Below the pieces are notes generated by a model. That model was not told where the DNA came from and searched no databases. It was given only the letters and a program-made list of their open reading frames with translations. Shown piece by piece: positions 1 to 12,736 of a stretch of DNA of 64,000 nucleotides (within the stretch, counting starts at the first letter, position 1; each line of letters starts with the position of its first letter). This DNA comes from Paraspadella gotoi (Eukaryota; Chaetognatha), in the NCBI GenBank assembly GCA_051294375.1, contig CM119267.1:23189486-23253485 (forward strand), given 5' to 3'. A program made the position numbers and the translations under genes.

Positions 1-293
1 GTCCCCCTCCTCCAGGAAAATGACGGGAAAATAACTTAGTCATTATCGTTTTTGTGATTTAGAATTAAAAAAAAACATTAGTTCGTAGGTTTAGTTTGTG
101 CGTTCAATTCGAGAATTTACAATTATTTTTTAACAACAAAAAAGAAGCGGAAAACCCCTTGACATTACTTGAAATTTTTACCCAATATATTTAATTTCAG
201 GCATGGGACAAAAACTGATTAGTGCGGCGACTTTTTGCCTTTAAAATTTACAAGAACCGTTGACTTAAAAAGGCGAAAAAAGACAAAGATGCA

Positions 294-2378
294 ATGTCTT
301 CGAGCGCCATGTTATTTTTGACATTTTTTCGTCTCGCAAAACGCGACTCGTCTTTCGCTCGAGCGAATTCATTTCTGACTCGTGCCTTGTCGTCGAGAAT
401 GGCTTCAAAGGTTGACCGCGCCTTTCGGAGCTCACCCCAATCGGCTCACCATCTCTCTAACAACTCATATTTTCTAAATCCTCGTCTTGCATCCCTCAAC
501 ATCCTCTTCCTATCCACCTCCGCCCGCCGCGATCGAAAAACATTCAGTCAAAATCAGCGAAGACAGAAAAAGAAAGGCGGCAAGCCATCGGCCACTGTCG
601 ATGAAGAAGACGACGATAACGACGACGACACGGACGATGACGTTTATGGCGGACAGAGCTTTGTCCAACTGCGCGGACACTTTTCCAATCTCGCCAGCGA
701 AGAAGGTCACCAAGTCTTTGTTGTACAGCCCGACTTCCGCGTCCCGGAAGAGGTCGTCAAACGTGGAGGAAGTGAGGGGGCATTAATTATAACTGATTTT
801 TATTAAATCATATTATTGTTCTGTTCAGTTTTTAAAATCATCCTAAAATATTTTAGTTATTCAAGTATGGCACCATAACTTTCTTTAACTTTACCTTTTT
901 CCTCCCCGCGCCCAGCCGTCCCCACTGTCCCCATAGTGCACCTCCGCGACGAAGCCATGGCTCTAATCGACTCATTCCGTCTCTGGTCACCCGTCGGCGC
1001 CATGTTCGTCGACGTCTTCAAGATCTTCACGGGGTCGTTCCTCGCCAAGGGGCTCGTCCACCAAGTGGCCGCCCGCATCGAGGAAGACCCCTCCGAGATT
1101 AGCGCCGTCTTTCTCAACGTGGAGCGATTGTCGTTTCGCCAGCGAGTATTCCTCGAGGCCGAGTGGAGGCTCCCTGTCTTTGATCGATACACGCTCGTCT
1201 TGAAGATCTTCAGGGAGAGGGCGAGGACGAGGGAGGCTAAGCTACAGGCGAGACTGTAATATTAGTTTGATGACGTTAACTACATAGCTAAATAGTTAAT
1301 TTGCAATTAAACATCCCAGGTCGCCAAGGCGGAGATTCCTTACATGCGCTCCCAGCTTCACGAGTTTAGCCGATCACTTCGCGATCACCCCTCGGCTCAC
1401 AAGGGATCCCGACAGGGATATTCCATGATGGGTGGCGCCGGAGAAACCGCTCTCGAAACGCGGAAACGCCTCCTCGACGATCGAGAGCGAAAGTTACGCC
1501 GGGAGCTGGAGGCGGTGAGGCAACGACGCGAGACGATGCGAGAGCAGCGAAGGTCCATGTTGGACATACCCGTCGTTGCCGTGGTCGGCTACACCAACTG
1601 CGGGAAGACGTCGCTGATCAAAGCGATGACCAACGACGAGCGCATGGAGCCGAAGGTTTTGATTTTCAGCTTCTTTTCTTTATTTTTTTCTACCATTTTC
1701 ACTTTTAATTTATCGTCGTCCTGATTCGCAAACTACCTTCCCAACCCTCTACAGAACCACCTCTTCGCCACCCTCGACGTGACACTCCATCAGACCACCA
1801 CCCCTTCGGGAATTCGTTACCTCCTCGTCGACACCGTGGGTTTCCTCTCCCAACTCCCCGCCCACCTCGTCGCCTCCTTCTCTTCCACCCTCGAGGACGC
1901 CCTAGGGGCCGACCTCATCCTCCATCTCCACGACGTCAGCCATCCTTGTTTCGATGAACACAAGGTCAACGTCGAGGCCACTCTGTCCCGACTCGGGGTC
2001 ACGCCCGACCGGTTCGAAACGGATGTGGTGGAAGCCTGGAACAAAGTGGATCTCCGTCCGGACTTGGAGACGGTCGAAGAGGAGGAAGAAGATAAAGGTC
2101 CACTCAAAATCTCCGCCACTTCTCGACGCGGCCTCTTTCGCCTCAACATGCTCCTGGAGCGAAAGATCGTCGCGAAGAAGCGTCTGTTGATACGGCGGGT
2201 GATACTCGGCCTCACGGACTCAGAAGTGATGAGGTGGCTGCAACGCGAGGCGACGGTTCTCTCTATCGCCGCCGACGCGGATACGGAAACTATGGTCGTT
2301 GAGTGTTTGCTGTCTCCGGCGGTGGCGGCCAAGTTTAGTGCCGCGTTTCCGGGTCGCCAGTTGAGGGAACGGGGTTGA
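294..2378 (+). CDS. GTPBP6: GTP-binding protein 6 (HflX-family GTPase)
   Basis: Four exons, 294-771, 916-1247, 1320-1655 and 1755-2378, join with compatible phases to a protein of about 589 aa. The N-terminus is Arg/Ser-rich and may be a mitochondrial presequence. An acidic stretch follows (about residues 100-115), then the HflX N-terminal domain, with HQVFVVQP near its start and VFDRYTLVL and ARTREAKLQ near its end, then a basic coiled-coil linker. The G domain shows G1 GYTNCGKTS (about residue 360), G3 DTVG (about 408) and an NKVD G4 motif. HflX proteins are GTPases that bind and split ribosomes; animal GTPBP6 acts on mitochondrial ribosomes. Family membership is seen directly; the organelle is inferred from homologues. 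Intron 2 starts with GC (CAG|GCGAGA), which is needed to keep the conserved join EAKLQ|VAKAEIP in frame. The last 76 bp containing the stop codon are repeated at 3610-3685. Confidence 0.9.
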
Positions 2379-2387
2379 TACTAATTG

Positions 2388-3609
2388 ATACTAATTGAGA
2401 TAAGCTCAGAGAAGGTGAACGAGCCAGAGCGACGAAATAGACGTAATGAATGGACGAAATAAACGAAGTGGACGGAATGAGTAAACGAAGAGAGTTGTAG
2501 ACGGAGTGAGCACAGGAGAGCACCATTTTCGTGACGTATTGTAGTAGTGGTTGGCCTTGTAGAGGTAGGGCGTTCCCTAATGTGCTAGGAGTGGAGAGAC
2601 CGTAATGAAGAAGCGACGTGGAAGCTGTTGAAACGAAGTTGTAGAGGGCCGGAACAGTCTCCTCCAACTGGGCCTATAATGAACATAGAACATGAAAGGA
2701 TGTTGAGGTACCAAAGAGTGACACTTTATTTGTGGGATAAAGTTGCATTAACTAATACTGCCACTATTTCTCCAAAGTTGTTGCTGTCATTAAGCCGGGA
2801 GAACGGCGTGAAATAAGATGATTTACCTTTGTGATGAAATAGAGTTCCAAATGAGTAAGACTTGAGAGAGAGTTGACACGTGTCAAAAGAATGAGTAGCC
2901 TGTAAGTGATTCCGTTAAAACATTTTTAAATTTTTCAAATGAAATTCTAAATAGTTAACTATAATGAATAAGCCTGAGTTTTTTCAACTTGAAACTGAAA
3001 TTCCAAAACCGGTCAATGCACCATCTAACAGAGGGTATCTCTGTTGTGATGATGGTTACCCTGATTATACATGACATCGGTTACTATAGGTTCTGTGGAT
3101 AATTATTCAGTGACTTACTTAATGTTTGAAGGCTACTTGACTGGCTTCTTGGTAAGACTAATGAACTAGAGAGTTAGGCTTGCAATGTATTCAAGTATAG
3201 ACCTATGAAAAGATAAGCAATTACATGTTAATATCTTAATGGATGCTAAACCTAAGTGTTGAGCTAGCAAGAGCATAGTGGTTCAAAACCGACCCTTGTA
3301 ATCCTAGCTGACTAAAGGATAATTCTCTGAGAATATATTTCTTTACTAAACATAGAAGGTCAGCTGGAATCACAAGAATAATTAAAGTAATAAACTAGCA
3401 ATTATGACAATTAAATCATTAATTATTTAGCTATTAACGGAACCACAAATAAACATGATCATTTACTAATGTAAAATAATAATATTAAACCTTTAAGGTA
3501 ATAGAATAAGTATTTATCAAAGCTTAATCAAAATACGACAATATGCAAATGAGATTGAGGAACTCAATCTCATTTCAGACAATTCACAAATTAATCTGCT
3601 ACATTTGGC
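2388..3609. mobile_element. 1.2-kb insertion between two copies of the GTPBP6 3' end
   Basis: This AT-rich segment has no credible ORF. It is flanked by identical 76-bp direct repeats, 2312-2387 and 3610-3685, made of the last GTPBP6 codons, the stop and a few bases after it. Its 3' third (about 3270-3602) matches a second copy in an ankyrin intron (about 17695-18003): both have the phrase GCATAGTGGTTCA, then CCTAGCTGA, a perfect hairpin (AATGAGATTGAG pairing with CTCAATCTCATT), and end in CTGCTACAT. This looks like a non-autonomous mobile element. The hairpin near the 3' end recalls Helitron-type ends, but the terminal CTRR is not present, so the class is open. Confidence 0.6.
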
Positions 3610-3685
3610 GTCTCCGGCGGTGGCGGCCAAGTTTAGTGCCGCGTTTCCGGGTCGCCAGTTGAGGGAACGGGGTTGATACTAATTG
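3610..3685 (+). pseudogene. Duplicated 3' end of GTPBP6
   Basis: 76 bp identical to 2312-2387. It encodes the last codons of GTPBP6 and its TGA stop but has no upstream coding sequence, so it is a non-functional fragment. It is the downstream border of the insertion at 2388-3609. Confidence 0.85.
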
Positions 3686-4066
3686 TTAACGATTCTGTTA
3701 ATTTTTGTTCATCAATCGCTCGATTCACTCTTTAGATGATTTAGGCTAAAAACTTGTTAAGTCGTTAAACTGGGGGGTTTATTGGAAAGGAAAAAATAGT
3801 AATTCGTCGACAGCTTCGCCCTCTCCCGGAGAAGAAAGAAAAAAAATTTGGCCATGACTCCCGACGGAAAAAAAAAACAAAAACGTTTTTGAAAAATAAA
3901 AGAACAAAAGCTTTTCCCGCCGGAAAAGCGAGAAAAGACATCGACCCTGTTCTCGCCCTCTCCGCCCCCTTCTCGTGCCATGTGGGGCGGATGAGGCGGT
4001 TGGGGTCGTCGAGGGTCGGCCATCGCGGGCGATGAAGCGGCGGCGCGTCGCGCTCAATTACCTCAA
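3686..4066 (+). other. Spacer and 5' leader of the ceramide-kinase-like gene
   Basis: An AT-rich segment with A-runs at about 3840-3900, becoming GC-rich just before the ATG at 4067. No promoter element is clear enough to name. Confidence 0.4.
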
Positions 4067-7000
4067 ATGGAAACCACCGTCGAGGATCCACCCTCGTCAG
4101 GTTTGGAATATAATGTTTTTCAAAATTGTCTTATCAAAAAACATATTTAATAAATTTTTTTTTTCCAGTGATTTATAAGTATAGAAATAAATACGAATTG
4201 AATCAAATCTGAGTAATGAGCTTTGATTTTTGAATCTTGTTTATTTATTAACTATCAATAAATGTCCCCCAATAGCAGGCTCCTTGAAAGGCTCGGGATC
4301 TGAAAAAGACTTCGATCACCACGCCGTCAACGATGTCGTCGGCGGCGCCAACCTCGACGCGGCCGCCTCGGCGCCGGAAGTCGATGCCGCTCGCGTCGAC
4401 GTCACGGAAAGTTCCACGTCGCCAATATTTCGCGACGACTATCAACCAGGATTCGAAGCCGGGGTGGCGGGGTCGGCGGCGACTTCGGCGGCCGTGGCGT
4501 CGCCAGGACCGCGAAGCCACAGCAGTCCGCTTCGTCCTCGTTCTTCGGGCGGCGACGAAGCCACCAACGGCGATGCCAGTCTCGACCAGCCGATGCTGCC
4601 GCCCGCGCTGCCCGACTACTACATGCGCGGCGGAGACGGGCACATCGAGGACTACGTCTTTTATCAATCCATGCAGATCTTGCCCGACCTGGCGGCTCGT
4701 TTATCTGCCTCTTTCCGTGGTGATGCCTCGACAGGCTCGTCGAACCGGAGTCAATTGGCGACGTCTTCCGCGGAGTCGGAGGGTCGGGCGCGACCGTCGG
4801 ACGGACTTCGCGTCGTCATCGTCGGCAACGGCGAATCCTTGTCCTGCCCGACGCTGCACTCTCCGCCGCCCCTCGATCTCCCGCTGCACGACGAGCCGCA
4901 GCTGCTGTCCGACATCGAGGAACTGACCGAGAATGGGTCCGACCTGGACTCGCCCGCGACGGGCGGTTCTTCCGGCGGCGCCAGCAGCGCCTCGGCACCC
5001 GGCGTCGTCGTGCCCGGCGGCGGGCTCTTGGTCGGCGCCGCCGGCGGCCTCTTTAACCCGGCGGCACTGGCCAGTCTCCAGGCGTACTACATGCCGTCCT
5101 CGCCCGGCGACGAGGGGCCCGTCGAGATCGTCCAGGTTTGTAACTCTTGTTTTGTTTATTTGTACGACTTATGGTTTTGTTTGCTTTTGTTTATCCATTT
5201 TTGAAAACTCATCCAACTCGCTCCAGGTTATGGAGATTCCCGAGCCCCACTTCCTGTCCGACATCGAGGAGGTGACTGAGAACGGGAGCGAAGTGTCGAC
5301 GACGACTACGGACCCGCCCTCCACTTCCCTTCCGCCGGGACCTCCCATCCCGCTCCCGCCCAACGTGCCCGTCAACGCGCCCGTCAACGGGTGTCAGACT
5401 TGCGGACAGGAGCTCAGCGATCCGTTGAGCCTCTCGGACATCGAGGAGCTGACGGAGAACGAGACGAGCTCCTCGGCTCATCTGGGCACGGGGTCGGGAG
5501 AGGAACGGAGAGACCGTCAAGTCACGAGGTCAGTTTGAATGGAGAGAGAGAGAGAGTGAAAGAGAGCGAGCTGTTAGGAAACGTCTAACATTCCTTCTCC
5601 AGATCGTCAGTGGGTGACGTGACGCTCGAAGAGATGGAGAGCACGGTGCTGGAGGACGACGGCGCCGTCGCCAGCCCCGCTCACTCAGGTCGCAGCGGAG
5701 GCGGCGGTGGCGGCACGCTGAGACGCAGTCAGCTGATGTTCTTCGACCGACAGACCGTCGGCTACACCGCCGGGACGGCGCCGCCCCCGGTGCCGCCGCC
5801 GCCCGTCGAGTCGTCTCCTCCGCCGGGAGGAAGACATCGTGGCGAAGACTGGGAGCGCCGTCCCTCCATGATCACGTACAGTCCGCAAAAGACGCCGCCT
5901 GTCGCCGATCACGACCGCGACGGCGCCGCCAGCGTCGGCGAGGACTCGCAGCGCTACTACCCGGCGTCCAGGGGGAAGCAACCGCGTCTTCCCTCCTTGG
6001 AGAGGGCGGGCAGCGATGCGAGGGCGCGATCTCTCTCCGATCCGAGATCCGCCGCTTCCGCCGCCGCTGCCGCCGCCTCGGAAGAGTCTCCCCCGATGTC
6101 GTCGTCCTCGTCGCCGCGCCGGAAACATTCGAACGACGACGCCGGAAAGAACGCTGACAGTGCCTCATCGCCTTCATCGTCGCTACGGGCGACGAGGGAC
6201 AATCGGGAATCTTCATTGGTTACCTCGACGGAAGCCAGATCCTCATTGGTCGCTTCGGACGCCGGTTCCTCATTGGTCGCCTCAGACGCCGGTTCCTCAT
6301 TGGTCGCCTCAGACGCCGGTTCCTCATTGGTCGCCTCGATGGATGCCGGATCCTCATTGGTCGCCGCATCTTCTTCTTCTTCATCGGCGGTGGAGGATTT
6401 TCTGCGTCCGACGGACGAGGACTTGGAAGGAATCGATCTCGTTGCTCAACGGTCGCCGGACGTTGGGATCGACGGCGGCGCAAATTTCGTCATCCTCTCC
6501 GAAGCGGAGACGGCGCCGCCGACGGCGTCCTCGAAAAACTCGCGATTGCGATCCGTTTCGGCTCCAATGTCGCCGCCTTCCTCGTCATTGGCTCCGCCGC
6601 GACCGCCATCCCCCGATGCCCTCTCGTCGGCCTCGTCGTCGGCGCACGTTTTCGCCGAAGTGGAGATAATCAAACAGGCCGACGAGAACGTCGATTCGGA
6701 CGAGGACGAGGTCATGGTGGCGTCGGCGGCGCGGGCGAGGAGCGCCTCTCCACATCGAGGCGGTGGCGGAAGTTTCTCTCGCGTCAACCGAAGTCATTCG
6801 CCGGGAATGATGGAGACGAGTCTGGCGGGGGACGTGGACGGACGCCGACGGTCGGTTCCGGCGCCGCCCGTTGGAGAATTGACTATGGAACAAACAGAGG
6901 AACCGCGGGAGAAGAAAAGCGTTCTCGAAGGAGCAATCGCTGTTGGGACAATCACAGTTTACGCGCCTAAGAAAAAGGCGATGCGTGCGGCGCCGGAAGA

Positions 7001-10000
7001 TGGCGCGCCGGCGTCGTTATCCTCGACTGAAGCGCCGCCTAGAGAAGAGGCGCAATCTCGTGCGCCTGCTTCATCCGAACCACCGACCCTCATTTCCGTC
7101 GTACCGGCGCCCGAAGAGCCCCCAGGATTTCACCCTTACGCCAAAGCCTATGGCGACATGGTGATAACCGACGCCGTCGGAGATTCCGACCGAAACGGCG
7201 CCGGAACCTCGGAGAACGAACTAACACAGGACTCGATCGACAGCGGCGGGACGGTGATCGACGTCGCTCCGGCGGCTGCGGCGTCGAGGGGAAAGAGAAG
7301 CGAAGGGGGAAATAAACCGCCGAATCTCATCTTGCCGGAGGAGGGGGCGATATTTGGAGACAAGGTAATATCAATGCAAGATACCCAAAATGCTAATGAA
7401 AAATGTCAATAATACGTTTTTTTCTCGCCAGACGAGCGAATGCAGCTCTCTCCAGCTTTTCTCTCTTTTTTTTTCTCTCTTTTTTTTTCTCTCTCTCTCT
7501 CTTTTTCTCTCTCTCTCTCTTACTCATACACGCATTTGTTCTTTTTATTTACGATCAATGAGTGACTATCATCGCATCAATGAATGACTATCATCGCATC
7601 AATGAATGACTATCATCGCATCAATGAATGACTATCATCGCATCAATGAATGACTAATCATCATTTTTTTAATTCGATCTCCTTACTCCTTCTATCATAA
7701 AGGTGGACGAACGCGAAATCGGCTTCGTTTCTCCCGCCATTCTCTCCTCGCCCATCTCTCCCTCCTTCGCGCCCGCCTCTCCGATCCCGGACATCGTCCT
7801 CCCGAGGTCGGACACCGAGACCGAGCTCGGCGCCACCACCGCCGACGAGGACCGGAGGGAGAGCGAGTCCGGAGACGCCTCCTGCGAAGGAGTCTACGAC
7901 GAGACGTCCGACCCGCGCAGCGATTCCTACCCGGTGGAACTCAACTCGCGAAGTTTCGGGAGCCAGGTACATGTGGGTGGGGGTAATGTCAGATTGAATA
8001 TAAAAATTTACCCTTTTAATCATTAAATTCAAGGGAAAAAGGGGTTAAAATAAAAGTGCCTGCAAAGATATCTTGGTTGAGCCTCAACATTGCGCTCATT
8101 GTGTAATGAGCACCTTGAAAACAAAAAATCAATTAATGGGGAGAGAGTGAGCAACCGTGTTATCTTCCACAGTCTGTCATTCATAATAGGAACGACTCAT
8201 TTGTAGGTTACCAGCGGCGAGGAAAGTTCGGAGCGCGAGTCGGACCTCGATAGAATCAGCAGCCGCAGCAAGCACAGCACGAGCAGCTTTGACCACGGTA
8301 ACCACAGCGGCCGACAATCGGCCCACAGCGTGAGCAGCTTCAAACACGTTCATCGAACCAAGGAGGAGGAGGACCGTCTCTGGGCCAGTCACATGGTCCG
8401 CGGCGGCGTCTCTCGCGAGGACCTCACCATCGAGAACGACATGGCCGACTTTCAGGAGCGACTCCGGGAGAACATGTTCACTGTGGACCAGATCGACTTC
8501 GACGAACCTCTCGTCGATCCCGCGGAGAAGTACTACGACCTCCTCTGGCCCAAGCCGGACGACGAGGACAGCGACAACCGGACGGTCTCCACCTGCATCG
8601 ACAATCCAAACCTGCAGATGGTCTGCCGGCTCAAGAACGAGGATCAAGTCGTCGACCTCACCCTCTTCAACGACCGGCTGGAGTGGGTCAACCACAGCGT
8701 TCCCTCTATTCCCAACGGCCTCAAGCAGCAGATCACCATGTCGGCGGGGCCTCTGCTGAAGATCAAGCTGCAGACAAGCTCCCTCTCCGCCTACCTCATG
8801 TCTTGCATGATCCCGTTGGAGGACGTGCTGGCGGCGCGGACGAGCCTCTGGACAACCCACGACAAGTGCATCGCCAAAAGCGATAAGGTCTTTACCATCT
8901 ACGCGCTTGATAAGAAGCCTAACAACGTTTGGTGGTACTGCACGGTGCATTTTGAGTGTGACACCGTTGTTCAGGTGAGTTTAGTATTTACTGTTATAGT
9001 TATAGTAGTTATAGTTCCCTAAAATTGAAGTTAGATGAATCACGTCGATTAATCAATGATTTTTTGAAAAGTATAAATTTTGTTGCTCAAGTGTTTGAGT
9101 TAATTGACAATATAAAATGATTATTTGTCACAGGCCAAAGTCTGGGCTCACACCATCAGCCGTCACATCTGGATGATGAAGCGCCCCCGCTGCTTGCTCG
9201 TCTTCGTCAACCCGTTCGGCGGAAAGGGCAACGCGATGTTCATGTACAACAAGAAGATCCGTCCGTTGCTCAACCTGGCCCTCATCAAAGCCGAAGTGAT
9301 CATCACCAAAGGCGGCCACTACATTGAGGACTTCCTCAGCATCTTCCGCTTTGATACGGTCGACGGAGTCTTGGCCATCGGCGGCGACGGCACATTTTCC
9401 AAGGTCTGCAACGGCCTTCTTCGTCGCGCCCAGGCCGATGCCGAGGTCAAGCTGAACCTCTCGCCCAAGGACATGCGTCCAGGCGCCTACGTCAAGCCGC
9501 CCGTGCCCGTTGGTCACATACCGGCGGGGTCAAACAACGGGTTCGCCTATTCCGTGACCGGATGCACGGAGCCCACCACCGCCCTTCTCCACGTCATCCT
9601 CGGCCGGTCCATGGGCCTCGACGTCGTCTCGGTCCACGACGCCCATACGGGCAAGTTCCTCCGCTTCTCCGCCGTCGGACTCGCCTACGGCAGCGCCGCC
9701 GACGGCGCCATCGACGCCGACCGCAACCGCTGGATGGGACCCTGGCGCTATTTTCTCGCCGGCGCCAAGGTCGTCCAGCGTCACAAGATGTACGCCGGCC
9801 GGCTCGAGTTTCTCCCCGCCGCCCACTCTGGCCACACGGCCGACGGGAACGTCTGCTACGCCGGCTGCGAGACTTGCGCCGAGGCGGCCGAGTACTGCGC
9901 CGCCAATCCCGTCTCGCTGGAACGGAAAGAGCGGATCGTCGACGACGCGGCGGTAGAAGACGCCGGAGAGCCGCGATGGCAAAGCTGCGCCACCAAGTTC

Positions 10001-10786
10001 CATTCGATCGTCGCCGTGGGCCACACGGCAAGGTCGCGGACCCGCCTCGATGGCGACTTACCCTTCACTCACCTCGGCGACGGGACAGTAGAGCTCATGG
10101 TCATCAGCGAGTGCACGCGGCGAGAAATTGTTAAGATGGCGAGGCACGGCGGTTTTCTCTCCTCGGACACGGTCGTGCCGCACCGGGTGAGGGCGTTTCG
10201 GTTCACGCCGCTCGACGCCAACATGGAGGAGATCTCGAGGAGAAAAGAGCGGAAAGGTGGAAGGAAAGAGGAGGAGGAAGAGGACGAGGTGGCTAGCTCC
10301 AAACCCTCGCGGGTTTTGTCACGGGCCCCCTCGCGGACGCTGTCGCGGGCGCCCTCGATGCCGATCTCGCGCCCGCCGTCCGGCCTTCCCTCGAGAATGC
10401 CTTCCGGTCTTCCTTCTGGCCACTCGCTCGACGATCCCGACGCGGCGTTGCGCATCGCCGTCGGTGTTAAGCGTGACGCCGATGGCGCCGCTTCTCGTAA
10501 GACGGTGTCGCGAGGCTCAATCCCCGAGTCGGAGGACGGCGCCGCGACCAACTCGTCGTCAGGCAAAGGGAGCTCCTCCGGCGCCGCGCAGGACGGGAGT
10601 CCCGTCCATCGACCCACGTGCTTTCCCCAGTTCCAGTCGACTTCGCAAAAGGCGAGGAACAAGGATCTCAGCGTGTGGACGACCGACGGGGAGACGGAGT
10701 TCGAGCAAAAATCCGTCGTCTGCTACGTTCACTGTCAACTCTTGAACATTTTCGGTCACGGGATCGATAAGCAGCAGGACGTTTGA
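4067..10786 (+). CDS. CERK: Ceramide kinase-like protein with giant N-terminal extension
   Basis: Seven exons: 4067-4100, 4279-5135, 5227-5528, 5603-7364, 7703-7966, 8207-8974 and 9134-10786. Phases agree throughout and give about 1879 aa; known ceramide kinases are near 540 aa. About the first 1,200 residues are disordered and rich in Ser, Ala, Pro and acidic residues. From exon 6 onward the sequence resembles CERK: a PH-like region, then the DAGK/CERK catalytic domain (from about residue 1330) with VNPFGGKGNA and AIGGDGTFSKV (GGDGT about 1412). Other CERK hallmarks are a C-x3-C-x2-C motif at about 9857-9880 (CYAGCETC), THLGDGTVELM, and the C-terminal VHCQLLNIFGHGI. CERK phosphorylates ceramide to ceramide-1-phosphate at Golgi/plasma membranes. 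Kinase identity is well supported. The start codon was chosen because ATG 4067 splices in frame to exon 2; the extension's function is unknown. Confidence 0.85.
4903..5466 (+). repeat. Three coding copies of an LSDIEELTEN motif
   Basis: Within the CERK-like extension a short acidic motif recurs at about 4903-4940 (LLSDIEELTENGS), 5251-5292 (FLSDIEEVTENGS) and 5428-5463 (SLSDIEELTENET), spanning the exon 2/exon 3 junction. The spacing sequences differ and are low complexity, so the motif itself appears to be under selection. It may be a linear docking motif or phosphodegron-like element; I know no family name for it. Confidence 0.7.
6209..6366 (+). repeat. In-frame 27-bp coding repeat (GSSLVASDA)
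   Basis: Six imperfect tandem copies of a 27-bp unit translate to SSLVAS-type nonapeptides in exon 4 of the CERK-like gene. The unit length preserves the frame. The copies are nearly identical at the DNA level, so the array is young or homogenised and likely variable in copy number. Confidence 0.85.
7440..7661 (+). repeat. CT tract plus 22-bp minisatellite in CERK-like intron 4
   Basis: A polypyrimidine CT tract (about 7450-7520) is followed by TTTATTTACGATC and then four full and one partial copies of a 22-bp unit containing ATGACTATCATCGC (7554-7661). A related arrangement, CT tract then TTTATTTACGAT then the same kind of unit, occurs at about 55090-55190. This suggests a dispersed element rather than a chance microsatellite. 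Confidence 0.8.
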
Positions 10787-12658
10787 AGAATTTGGGGAGT
10801 CGTGCGTAAACAGATAGGAGTTAAAAACATGAATTATTAAATATGAATCAATTTATACTGGACCGGCTTGCTTGTGCTGCGCGTCATCCAACCTTCGGTG
10901 ATTGAAAAAAAAAAATTCACACAGCATCATGGTGATAAATTTCATTTTAAAAAAACATGTTTTTTACTGTACGATGACAAACAAAAAAAAGCCCATGAAA
11001 AGGGTAGACGTAGTTGTAGGATAAAGTAACACGCGATTAGGCCCGCGCGTCGCAATATATATTTGATCTCACGTTTTGGTCTTCCAAAACTCATTCTCGT
11101 GTTAATTTATTTTGTTGTTAACTTTGGCTGGGATCATTTACAGTTTTTAATGCTTTTGAAACTTATAATGCATATCTTGTGTATTTTTTATTTTTTATCC
11201 TCTCCGATTGAGGCGCCACAGCAATTCCTTTTTTCAACACTCTTTCTTTCTCTCTCTCTCGCTCTCTCTCTTTCTCTCTCTTTCTCTCTCTTTCCCTCTC
11301 TCTCGTGTGTTGAAAAATAAATGTTCTCGCAGGAAAAAACAAAGAAATCGGGTAATTTCATTGTAATACTGATAATAATAGTCTGCTGAATTGTGCAAGA
11401 GCGTTTTTAATCGAAAGTACTTATCGTTTTTAAGGTGCTATGGATGTACATAATTTATCTTAATCGGCTTTTTTTTTTTATGTCAGTGTCGTTTCAGCTC
11501 TATTAAGAAGAAAAGGTAGTCGTAATGTAGAGACTATCTATTCCGTAGTCCGATCCATAGTCGTACACAATTATGTTGCCGGCATCAAGTTTATTAGTAT
11601 AGGGCTGTTATTCCTTAATCCTTTACTAAGGAGCATATAAACTACGAACGTTACTTGTAATTCAAATTGAATTTTTTCGTTATTCTTTGTCGTAAACAAA
11701 AAACCCATAGTATTTTAGTGCTTAGAACACTAATTCATCCTTTTGACTACAACAACAATAATGAAATTAACTCGTTGATCTCAATGTCACTCAGTTATTA
11801 TCTTTTCTGTTTTCTATCATTTAAAAAGTACTCAGACAACGTTGACGAAACTGGTATCCGTAGATATGTACCTTGTTTTATCGTGCAACGATCTCGACGC
11901 TTAGATTGACTTCCTTTTTCTCTCTTTCTTCTCTCTCACTCCAATTTCTCGATATCTTTTATCCCCAGTCTCCTCCTTTCCCCCCACTACTCCCCCCTCT
12001 CCCGTTTCACCTTGTCGCGACGAATTAAACCGCGTAATTATTGCTGCAGGACTGCGTTCGGGATTTGCTGTGGTTTCTTGAAAGGACGATTTACACTCAT
12101 CGGGCGCTAGTTTTAAAGAAAAGAGAGGCGGTGGAAAGGGGGGCCGGGGGGGGGGCGAGGAATTCACGAACGAAATGATTCGTGCATCGATTGAAATTTT
12201 TACTTTGCGTACAACAGAGTTAGACCATTTCGGAGTTTTTCCGATCGCTTGAAAATCAAAAATATCTGATATTTATTGATAGAAATAGCACCAGTCTACG
12301 TACCGAGATTTCCGCCACCTCGTTGATTACATATTTTTTTTTTTACTATTCGGTTTTTTGGGGAATTTATCTCTCGTTTCTGCGTTCGTTTTTTTTACAG
12401 AATTGTTCCTTTTTTTCGTTTTAGTTATTTTATATATTTGTTTGCCAATGCGTCATTAAATAGCATTTTTATATCAGCTGCACTGCATTTAAGATTGAAG
12501 AAAAATAACCGATTTGATACCGTCTTTTTGTCTTGATCTAAAAAATGAAAGCCGGTTTTCCTTCTCGCTTTCACTCGCGCCCTTTTTCTCTCTCGCTCTT
12601 TCTTCGGCTCTTACTTTTGCATTTGTTTCTTTTCGCTCCTCTCCTCGCTGTACCTTTT

Positions 12659-12736
<78 letters not shown>

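Noticed and set aside
2628-2816. 62-codon ORF in the GTPBP6 insertion
   Set aside because: No similarity to transposon proteins and no supporting structure.
7554-7661. Regular 22-bp repeats resembling a CRISPR array
   Set aside because: Units are contiguous without unique spacers and the genome is eukaryotic; it is a minisatellite.
9562-10134. Arg-rich ORFs in alternative frames of the CERK-like exon
   Set aside because: Shadow frames of a GC-rich coding exon on both strands.
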